From: Tubiluchus corallicola | Lineage: Eukaryota; Priapulida; Priapulimorpha; Priapulimorphida; Tubiluchidae | DNA: 64,000 nt | Direction of reading: 5' to 3' | Assembly: GCA_030141605.1 (NCBI GenBank) | Contig: JAQGDQ010000110.1 | Location: 501,768 to 565,767, forward strand | Shown here: piece after piece, positions 48,675 through 60,600 of the stretch | Position numbering within the stretch: the first letter of the stretch is position 1 | How the letters are laid out: each line of letters starts with the position of its first letter | Notes under the pieces: generated by a model | What the model was told of the DNA's origin: nothing | Databases searched by the model: none | What the model saw: the letters and a program-made list of their open reading frames with translations, nothing else | Program-made: the position numbers and the translations under genes

Positions 48675-51600
48675 CTGAAAACACATTAAAGGAAAACTGG
48701 ATGATTTTCCATATACTATCCAATTTTCAAGTCCAATAAAAAATATACATTTTAACACAATTAATACTGTAAAAGCATTTCTGATAATTGATAATTGAAT
48801 AATAGATTAAAAACCGAATTAATGTTTGGTTGCATAGGAAACTAACAAATACCAACAAATACGAATAACACTAAAGAATATGATGGAAAATCTTGTCTTG
48901 CCATATGATGGTCAAGTTCCACGTAACTGAGGCTGGACTGCATCTACTTGCTTAAGTTTTGTTACTTTCAGTATCCAGAACTCAGAAATTACATAAGCAT
49001 GTAAGGTTCAACTAATGATGCTTTCACTTTTGCGTCAAGCGTAATATTTTTGTTATTGAAAGACGATTATACAAGACTTAGATCTGAGTATGCAGCTAAT
49101 GCTAGTATTTTTCTTTCTTAGTATCCTCACTAGTATTAGCTCGATAAGACTGGGAGGCTATCAAGAAGATGGACAGATCAAAGATGTTTATATTCCCCCC
49201 AAGCAACATTTTCTTCAGGTGTTATATGATACTTTTGTTTTGTTTTGTATTGCTACATGGTTTAGAATAACTCAAAGTCTCCTCGAAGGTTAAATCTTTT
49301 TGTTTTAATAATATCGAACAGCGAATAAATCAAGCCAACTCAATGTTTAAAGGTCAAATACAGCGTACTACACGAAGTTTCATTTTTACAAAAGCAGAAA
49401 GAAAATGCTCTAAAATTTTCTGTTACTTTTACTTTTTTCGTGGTGGTTTACATGAGAGAAATCTGGTGTGAAGGAGTCATTTCCAAAGAAAGTCTGAAAC
49501 TTCATTTTGCATGTTTTGCTCACTAGATGACGTCAATGAAATGCGTGCTATCAAGCATTTGCATTTGACTATCATGTATCAGATTTTGCTGTGTAGTATT
49601 GTTTACAAATCCAGCATCACAGAAACGACATGGTATCCAAAGGACGCCGCTGCTAGTACATTTATTTAGCCTGCGATTCTTCAAAGTTTCCAAGCAAAAC
49701 TGAACAAAATGTTTTGGGGCAAAAATGCAACTTCGAGGTCCGATTTCATTATGAAGGAAGCAGAGAAATTTAATTAATTTAGAGTTAAATTTTCAGTTAC
49801 AGTTAGTGATTTTTATTAAACAAAACTTGTTTTTACATTAAATTTGACCTTTAAGTTGGATCTGTCTTTGAAAATAATGATAATAAGCAAGTTCATACTT
49901 GTTACGGAATGCTTGTATTTCCGCTCGTATCTCTTGAGCGCTTTCTGTTGCTTCTTCCATTTCCTCTTTCAGCGATTCTATGTGCTTGTTATATTCATGC
50001 AGTGAGGAGCAGATGGCATCCTACAACAATAAACAATGAACATCGTGAGTTAAAAACAATAACAAAGGCATGAACAAAACAACACAAAAAAAATAAATTA
50101 TTGATTCTTAGGAAAGCCAGTATAAGTAATTACACTGCTGCAAAATGAGCAAAGTTTTCAGTCTGTAATGAAAAACCTGTTTGAAATTAAAGTTTAGTAG
50201 ACCCATAACAGTAGTTTTTTGTATCAGAGAGTTAACGTTACATAAACAACTAAATTATAATTTTACATTAATAAGAAACAAATGTCAGTTTCTAGTTCAT
50301 GAACCTACTTGACTTATTGATTTTGCAAAAGATAAATGCATGGAAATGTGTTGTATACTTATAATTTGCTCCCCTCTCATTTTATTCCACAGATGAGTAT
50401 TAGTTTATGATTAAATGCATGTGCAACTGTGTATTTAATTATTGTAGAATTTAATTATTTGCTTATTTTTGCTTAGTTTTTAGCTTTTAGCTTACTACAA
50501 TTTATGTTAGACTGGAAATTTGCATAATCTTATTTGCTAATCTCATGCCATGCCATTTAATCAAATTTATTATTTTTAATCTACATAACTTTTATGTAGG
50601 AGTTTTATTTTTTCAATTTTCATTTGAATTTTGTTTATTTTGATTCATATTATGTTGTACAAGTTAAGGAAAAGAACAAATTATCTATCTGTTCTATCTA
50701 TGGTTAAATTTTTTTTGTAAAATGTAGTAAATGCATCTTTATTGTCAAAAATTAACCTCAACTCACCCTACAACTTTATGTGTAAACCATTATTACAGCC
50801 ACAAGCATAACTAACCTTAAAGTGGTCTATTGTAACAAAATCCGGAAAGAATGGTAAAATGTCTTCTATCTTGACAAGATCACACTCATGCAGAAACTCC
50901 ATGGCTTTCTTTATATCTTTCTCATCCTCAACGACGTGACGGGCTAAAATGTTCAAAACGATGTTAGTAACAACGGTTCTGAACAGTGAACTGCTTCGCT
51001 GCAGAATCTAACAAGAAATCACACACAATTTCACTTCATTCATTTTAATAGAAAGGGGGTGGGGGTGGCCCAGTGGCACTCGCTGTCGACCTGGACCATT
51101 TTGGGTGGGAACTCCACTCATGTTGGGGTATTTTGAGTCATTTACCATGGGAACACAATTGATTGGCCACCTTTCTAGGCTTACTTAGCCTTAGTTGAGA
51201 ACCACGCCATGTAGCGGGAGACAAACTTGACGAAGCAACGGGATAGCCATTTGCCCTTCTTGTATACTGCCATAACGATATACCCCTACTACCCTCATCT
51301 TCTCTAATAATTTCGTTTGCTTAATTCAGTGCCCTCACCAAGTACAGAAGTATGTAAAAGTAAACTAAATGTGATCCCAGTCTACAATATGACAGGTCAC
51401 ATCACAGTATGATCAGCGACATTATTAACTTATCCATAGATGAATTTTTAAATACAACAGACGTTACACACAAAACACCAGCTGATCTGACAAGTCATTT
51501 ACAGTGTATAAGACATTGGATTTAAAATTGAATTCTCTTACCTATCTTCAGCCACAACTTCTTTCTCAATTCAACATCCTCTTCTGGTTTATCAGCATTG

Positions 51601-54600
51601 AGTTTAGCTAAGTCAATATCATTTTCCTAAAATAACCAGTCATTTCATTGACTACAAATGAACTTTTACTTAGTTGCAGTGGTGATGTAAAAATATGAAG
51701 AAATCAGAAAAGTAAACATCTAATAAAAGGTAGAAAGCATTTGATGACTTTTTCAAAAATAAAAGCAAAATTTACTCATAAATGAAACTACACTTTACTT
51801 AAGTGAATATTTTTTTATCATTTTTACTGAATATTAATCAAATGCAATCATGTAACTTCCTGCAAGCTAAAATATAAAAAGCTGTTTTGGGTTACTGACA
51901 TTCAAAGTAACTCTATAACGAGGTCTGTTGTTGTCTTTTTTGTTCTTCATGTAACAGTCTTTAATACTGTGAAGTCACAATAGAGTTACTCATTGTTATT
52001 CTAAATTTTTAGGAAAAAGGAATTCCGTGACAGAGATAAATTGGTGTTTGAAATGACGTAATAAGTAAGTAACCCAATGCTTCACATCTCAGACTCAGAC
52101 TTGGTGTTGTATGAAACCAACTCAAATTATTTAGTAACACATTACCATTCAGTTGTAAACCGAATGCACTTATATTTAGAGGCTGAAGCTGAGTCAGTTG
52201 CTACTACATCAGCTGACTCATACAGTAAATCAGCTAGCTCGGCTGAAGCTGAGTCAGTTGCTATTACATCAGCTGACTCACACACTAAATCAGCTAGCTG
52301 AGCTGAGGATGACCGACTTTTCAGCTGAGTTGGCTTAAAGAAAAAATCAGCGAAGTCAGTTAAATTTTTGTTAACTAAAGAAATGATAAATTGCTAGTTA
52401 ACTGTTAAATTATCGATGGATTTATTGCAAATATTCAGTAGTACCTCTGTTTTTTACCATAATTCGTTCCTAAAAAGTGTTTGAAAACCGACTTGGTTGA
52501 GTACTGAATCATTTATTCTCATAAGAAATAATGTAAAAGCAAATAATTTGTTCTGAAGCACCAAATGAACTGTAAAGTATTACTAAAATGAAATATAATA
52601 ATGTAATAATGTTTATTTAAAAAGTAGATATGATATAATTGATAAGAAAAACATAATAGAATTACTTAGAAAGAAAAACATAATTGTTTCTGCATGGAAA
52701 AAGCGGAGAAAAATAAGCGTAGAAAGCACTTGGCGATGTTAGGCGAGTCAAATGTTGTGCGTGACTACTCTCGGGTGTGATCGGTTACGCTCGGCTCTAC
52801 TCGGCTCGCCGCACATGCATTCATTATGTGTTTGGCTGTTGGTCAAGTACAGAAATTCTGGTCGAGCGCGGAGACAATTTCAGCTCGAATTTTCCGGTCG
52901 AAAACCGATTTGTATGAGCACGGAGACAGTCGACAATGGAGGTATGACTGTAATTTAAATCCAACTCTTGGGGAAGCTTATCTTGATTACCGACGAGTCA
53001 ATACCAAAACACCAAAATGATCCCATACGTGTGACTAACATTGCCCATTTTAATTTTGAATTGACCAGCTTTCTCCTTCAAAAATTTCTAAAGTTTAGTA
53101 TCCCTGTCAGTACACGCACAATCTGACCGTGAATCTACTGGGCTCTACTGACTGATTTAAAAACACGGCCAGGCTACAAAAAAATAATCATTGCAAATGT
53201 AAAATATTGCAAGTGTTACCAGTGCAGCACTCTATCATTTTATGTTTTTATGATATAGGATTTGTTAATATATATTCAGTGTAACTGTTTGTACCTTTAA
53301 TGCTAATTCCACTGCCTCTTCATAAAGCCCCATGATTGTGTAGATATAAACACAAGCCTCATGATGTTTGTGTTCCGTCACAACTCGTAATGCATACTTC
53401 AGATCATATGAGACCTTCTCCGGGACCTATGTAGAGAAAAGTTTAAGCTGTGAATTTACACGGCTGAAAGAAAATTCTAGATAACCTTGCAGCCACGAAC
53501 TGCACACAAGAAACACAAAACACATTCAAAGATAAACAGGTTCTTTAACATTTTTTGAAAATTTTATCATTATAGACATCATAATATGATTTACTTTAAT
53601 TCGGTTCAGTTTACTTTACATAACATGATTTACTTTAATTCAACTCAATATACAAGTGAAAAAAAGTAGTATCGTTTTTATTATATTACACATTTTAAAG
53701 AATTTAGAGACATTGGTGAATACATGTGATAATAACAAATCAGTAAAATACTATAAAACATCTGTAGTGCAAGCATGTGATGCTTTTAAAAAAATCTACA
53801 ACAGCTTAATATTGTCTTTCATTTGGTTTAAGCAAATCAACCTTTTGTCTTGACATTTTGACAAAAAGCAGAGTAGTCAAGATCCAAGATTCACAGCCAA
53901 AATTATGCAACTTTAAACCTGAACAGCAACTGGAAGGATGACCACCTAAAAACTGTCTCCGAGAAATTTAACCAGCATACTGCCACAGCTATTTACACTG
54001 TTAAAGAATGTACATGCACCCGAATATGACAAAGACATCTTTGCAAATTCATTGATAGCTTTTAGAGAATTATGTTTAACAGTGACTAATGAATAAAGCT
54101 CTGGTGTTCAACAAGATTCGACACAAGTTAACCACTGCTGCTAAACGCCAAAATGTATAAAAAAGCAATTCATCATTTTCTAGATATTACCAATTTCATA
54201 ATAAATTTACAAAGCAGTTTTTTTGGTATTACACAAACACGACCAATTTACAATTTCAACACTACAGAAAAATTATAAACACAAAAAAGTGATTAATAGG
54301 TACAAGGTTTTGGAACAGTTATTTCCTGTATCTAAATTCTAGAATAATTACAAAATAAGCCAAGCGCAGCATAAAACCAGAGCCAAATTTGAGAAAACGA
54401 ATCCCTACAGCAAAAATTGTGCCACCAAATTTACCTGTCCTTGAAATCGCAGGTAGGTCATCAGTTTATCAGGTGCAAGTTTAGCATACAGTGAAAGCAG
54501 ATAATTGTGTATAGCTTGTTCCTCGTTGTGCAGAATTTCAACGCAGAATTCAAGGTATCGAATTGTTTCCTTGCCTTGTTCTTTCTCCTGCAGCAAAACA

Positions 54601-57600
54601 AAAATGCATTTGTAGTCTTTTTTAAAAAATGTGTGCACGTCTAAACACAGCTAAGATTGACCTCTTACTTTTATTTAAAGCAAAACCGGACACAATCATA
54701 AACTGTAAGTCAAAACAATATATTCTAAAATATTGAAAGGAAACAAACTATTTTTTAAAAATGACTTACGTGAAAGAATTATTACCACGCAAACACAATT
54801 TCGCGTTTGCGCCACTAGTTCTTCGCTGTTACATGCATTTCGCCATTCGCTGGTTAGACGGACACTAGCGCCTGCATTTCGGAAAACCATTGCACAAAAA
54901 CAGGTGCTGAACCTCTTAGTTCAGATGTGTTAGTTTATGACGAACTCCAGACGTTCGACAACTCATGCGCGAGCACAACGGTAAATGTGAAATCTGAATT
55001 GTTATCTTAAAACTTGCTTTAGTCTTAGTACAACACAATGAGTATATTACAGTAGCACTGTGCTTCAATTTTCGCTTTCGCAAACACGTGCAATTTTGTG
55101 GAATATTTTGGCTGTTGAAAATTATGTTAGTTTGTGATGTCCTCAATAGTTGGGCTCGCCCGTTGTTAATTGAATTTTTAATCCATAATTTAATGATCAA
55201 AAACACTTTTGCAATATTAATTGTGTTCGAATGCATACTTTTTATCGGATTTTAAAGTGGGGTAGTATATGAAAAATCATCCCGTCTTCTTTTAAGATGC
55301 TATTTTGAATATGTTATGAGTTTATCACTTGGATGGCTAGTTGCGATGGTGAGGTCAGAGTTATGGTAAGACATGAATTTGTGTTAACTTGCCCCGAACT
55401 TAACATTGCGCAAGCAGGTCTATCTTGCTTTAGAAATAACATTCTAAAGAACACATGAACAAAAAACAACAATTATTCTTGCACGACAACACATACCTGA
55501 AGATTCGCTTCAGCCAATTTAAAATTAAGAATGATATCATAACTAAAGGTGGTTAGAATAAATTAAAACTGTCTAAAAAACTGCAGTGTCATTAAATTAT
55601 GAAAATAAAGTGCACATTGAAAATGTGAACAATAAACAAATAATCTTGTCATCTATCCTAATATCTACTATATTTATTACAAAGTAATTAATAAACTGTT
55701 TGATCAGCCAAACCTATGTTATAATATTAAATAGTATGTAAGTTACGTAAGAGTAATGCAAAACAGATTTGGTTTAACATGCGTGGTCTCCTTGAGGAGA
55801 GGTTTGATAAAGACCATAAAAGTTGCCTATTGTATCACCACTTAATCAACATGTTACTTGCTGATTACAACGAAACTGCAGTTCCATAAAATAGCTCATG
55901 GTAGTTATACATTCAATACATGTATACAAATGGGTTACCTTAGCTGCATGGCTACAACAAAAATTTGGAGTTTGATTAATTATGAATAGATACCATGTAT
56001 ATGTCAGCAGCTGACATATGACAGTTGTTAGTAACAATATCTTTAGTCGCTAGACAAAAATGATAAATTTTTAATTTTATCAATTCCCAATTCATCATAA
56101 CGTATGCATGAACATCATTCCACAGTAGGTAGCAAGTGTATTCATACGCACGGAAAATTTGCAGAAAATTTATTCCAATCATGCCTGCACTAGAGAAGTT
56201 GAAAGAGTTTGCAGAAAATGCTTCTATGCACGGAGTAGGGAGTATTAGTAGATCTAAGTCGATAATTCGTCGCATCATCTGGTCTCTTCTGACTATTGCA
56301 TCAGCTGTGTTCATCATGTATGTCCTTATTGTTCTACTCACTCAGTATTTCTCTTACAACATTGTAAAGCAAATGAGTAGCGAGTACCGGGAAGCTATTG
56401 TCTTTCCCGCTGTTACCATTTGTAATGCTAATGTGGAACACTCTGGTCACCTTCACGACGCCATAACTCTGGGTTACGAAAATTACAGCCAGAACACGAA
56501 GGTACCTTGCAATTTCGCTGATATCTGCACTGAAAGTGATGAAGGATGTGAAATCGTAGGTAAGGTGGATGCCACTGGGTTTTTAAACGAATGTACAATT
56601 GGCGGAACAACAGATTTTTTGCCGAATATTACGCATTATTACAATGGACACTGGTTGAACGAAATGATCTCCGAGTGCAAACTTGGTAACAAACAGAACG
56701 TGCAAAATGACAAGATTTGCCGCCTGTCTCAGAGGTTTACCCACCACATTCTTGGAAACTGCTTTACAATCTTCATTTCAGACAAGCCTGATGCAAAACT
56801 GCCATACATGACCATGTCATTAGATGGCACAAGCAAACTAAAGATGGTCGTTAATGTAGGGCTTGAGCACTACAGTATTCTTTCTCGCTATTGGCACTAC
56901 AGACAGGCTGGCATATCATATGCCATTCACCCACCACAATACATGCCGGTGGTGCCATCAGAATTTAACTTTGCACTCATTGGAACACACCTGCGCAGTA
57001 CAGTTCAAATCACTGAATCTAATTTGGAACCGGGTGCTGGCAACTGCACGCCAGATTCTGACCTCGACAAGAAAAATGATGCTTATAAGACTCAGTTTGG
57101 AGTAAGTTATCAACAGAAAACTTGTCTGATCACATGTCTGCAAAGCTACGTGGTCAAATATTGTGGATGTGAACCTGGTCTGGCACCAAGAACAACAGCA
57201 TCCAACCTGATAAGCTGTGACACCAAATGCCAGACACCGGTCAGTGGCTTTGATGCTGACCTGTGTTGTCAAGAAGACTATACAACGGTCACCATAGCAG
57301 AAGCAAAATGCGACTGCCCACAAAGCTGCCATATTGTCTATTATGACATCAGCACAGATCGTTTTGGAGAAGGCTCATGGAACAAGAAAGAAATAGTGAA
57401 ATCACTGGTAGCGAGCTCAATTGTGAATGAATTCAACGCTACTGATTCTGATGAAATTGGCCCAGACAATATCCACTATAACGACATTGTCACAGCCCTT
57501 GAATCTGTTGGCTGTAATCTGACGCTTGAAGACTGCTTTCCTCTGAACATGTCCATTTATGATCACTCAAGTTACCACAACTATTTGACCGACATCAAAC

Positions 57601-60600
57601 ATCCACATTCTGAATACACGGCTGTGGTCACTCTAGAAGTCGCTCTGTCCCCAAATCCTGTGACTGTAATCAAAGATGTCTACGAGTATTCTCTGCTGCA
57701 GCTAGGAGCAGAATTTGGCGGACTCGCTGGCCTGTATTTGGGCTTCTCAATACTTGGAATGATAGAAGTTTTAGAGTTGGTTATAGATCTGATCAGTGCA
57801 CCTTTTGGACATGGCAATGACAGAAAAGACGAGGTTAAGAACATTAACGTGAATTGATCGGGTAAAAATGAAAATCTTACTAGAAATGATAACAACTTGT
57901 CAACTTTGAACCACCTGCCATCAGATAATAAACTCAGAGAATGGTAAATTATTCCACAAAATGCAGAATTTGGCCGATCTAGCTTTTTGGCAATAAATTG
58001 ACTGGGAGCAAGTCAGTCGTACTGTTGACCATTAGTAGTAGTGCAGAAGCTTTTTATCCTTAAAACCACATAAAAGCTGATGGTATTGCAAACTATGATT
58101 TTATCACACAGTGTTTATTTTACCAGAAACATCATTTATAATTTTCTGACTTTGTCTGAGTTACTTTATCTGTTTTTAGGACCAGGCTTTAATGCGTTGA
58201 AGGCAGCACATGTGCAATTTGCATGATTCACACTCTGTGCCGGCATATAAGTTCCTGTTAAACGGCGAAAATTGTAAAAAAATTATAGCAAATAAAAAAA
58301 ATGGTATTTATGCACAGTTTTCATGCATTAATGCTGTCAAATATCAAGCAAGTAGATCCTTTCTTAAAGTTGGTAGATAAATCCCAAATGCTGTTGTTGC
58401 TTGTGAGATGGGAAGGAAGCTACCGGCTCATAGACAATGGTTATGTGTTTTTCGTTCCTAGAACCGTATGAGAAAGATAGAAGACAGAAGATTAAATGAA
58501 CACGTCTTTATATGAGCGACTAATAAGACTCAAACTGGCTGTAAAAATTGCGTGGATCAAACTACGTCATTTGTCTGTAATATTTGCCCAGAGGAAGAAT
58601 TTAACATACTTTCCATAAGACGGAGGCAAATTGCGAATGCGCCCACTGACTATTATGAAAATTTCTAGCTAGAAAATGTTAATAAAGAAGGTGGCGGAAC
58701 AGGGAGAAACAAGCTCAGGATGTACAAACTCTTTAAAAGGAAATTTATCGTAGAAAAATATACAATCTGTATCATGTTAAACAATAGGAATGTACTTGCA
58801 AAATTTAGATGTGGTGTTGCTCAAATTCGATTGGAAACTGGAAGATATAAGGGCTTACCTGAAGACTAGAAACTGCGTTTGCTTTGTAACATTAACAGTT
58901 TCAAGTCTGAGTTGCATGTTTTGACCGAGTGTGAACTTTATCAAGATATTAGGCATTGTCTATATACAACTGTAATTAGAAAAAAATGAACACTTTCGTA
59001 CAATGAACAATGTTAAGAAAATGTGTTTCCTGCTGGGTTCAGGTTTGATAGTTTATGAAACTGTGGCCTTGTAATAAAATCTTGTTACAAAGGAATCAGC
59101 TAGTGCATCATAATCATTAGTAATGGCTCGCTTATGTCTTCTTTCTTTAAAAGTTAATGTGTTTATTGGTGTTTTTTAGTATGACTGACTGTATAGTTTT
59201 TAACAGTCTCATAACTCTAAATGAGTGGCTCATTTTCAGTGTCTAATTAATAATGCTTTTGTTTGTACGGTATATGAGGTGAGGCTTAAATAAAACAATA
59301 AAATCCAAAAAAATGACTACAGCTTAATGGGAAAAAATTTCTGTAACACATTTATACTGCGGTCAATGTTTATATTTTCTGGACAGATTTAAGTATTTTC
59401 TGCAATATAAGCAGCTAGTTATTTTACCAACTAAGCCTACCAAATGTTTTGCATTACAAAGAAAACTGTGTGTTGTTCTTGCATGATCAATCAACACTGT
59501 AGTTCTGACTTGTTGTAACCCTACTTTTTACAGTGTGTAAGCATCTTTTCTTTAGCACTTTTAGTTAAATTACCATTAATAATAAGGTAAAAACCATTCA
59601 CTAATTAATTTCTGCGTTACTCTAGACTCGGATAACCCAAATAACAAAACTTTACAGCGTCATACATGGTTAACAAAATCATACCATTTCTGAGGTGGCA
59701 AGCCTCCCGCTCAGTTCCATCTCATTCTGTACGAGGGCGGGTATCAGACGACTCGGACTCAGACGTCCCTTCTGCTCTATCCAAGCATCAACTGTCTGGT
59801 GAGGAATGGTCTCCATCAGTATGGGAGAGTACTTGTAGAACAATTCTGCCATGTTGGAATGACTAGTCTTCAGAATAGTTAATGCTTCTTCATAAGATTT
59901 GTGCTGTATGTGGTAGCGAATCACACGCTCATAGTCTGGTTAAAGAGAAATATTTTCATTTAAATATTATTATAAAAATTTAAACAACAACTGTTTGGTT
60001 CCTGAAATACCATAAATGTTCTACATTATTTTATATGTTGTTTCACAAACTACTTTGAAAAAATGTTTATAGATTCAGAGTAAAGTCTGAAAACTTGTGT
60101 GCCTCTGAGGTGTAGTGGTTAGCATACCTGCCAGGATAGCAGAAAGCCTGGGTTCGAATACCAGTGGAGTGCAAAACTTTTTCAAACTTTCTAATTCAGT
60201 ATTGCTTTTGGGTGTTTATACAATTATTTTTACACAATCATTATTTTATATTAAAAGTAAAGCCAAGTTTATTGCAAGCTATTCAGTACTCTCACACCTA
60301 CTTCAGAGATACTCCCTCTATATGGCAACAAAGGCAACTAGCATACACATACATAATTTCAAAGTTGGTAAGCAGACATGTATAATGAATAATGCAAGAT
60401 GCAGCCACATCAATGCATGGGACATCACGCACCTTTCTAGTTGGTAATTCCACGTTTAATTTTAATGAAAGAAAAAGAAAGCGAAAAGCAGTCATTTGAG
60501 TTACGGATCTTCGAGCGATAAGCCATTACCTTCATCACTAAATGACGCAGATTCAATTGTTGCTTTAGTAGTAGTCTTTAGCTTCTCTTTACATTTGCTT

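Noticed and set aside
56136-56180. Upstream extension of the channel frame to a GTG
   Set aside because: It is not an ATG. The family N-terminus with the His-Gly motif starts properly from the ATG at 56181.
60101-60171. Working tRNA gene
   Set aside because: The acceptor stem does not pair and the anticodon loop lacks the usual T before the anticodon. It is better seen as tRNA-derived.
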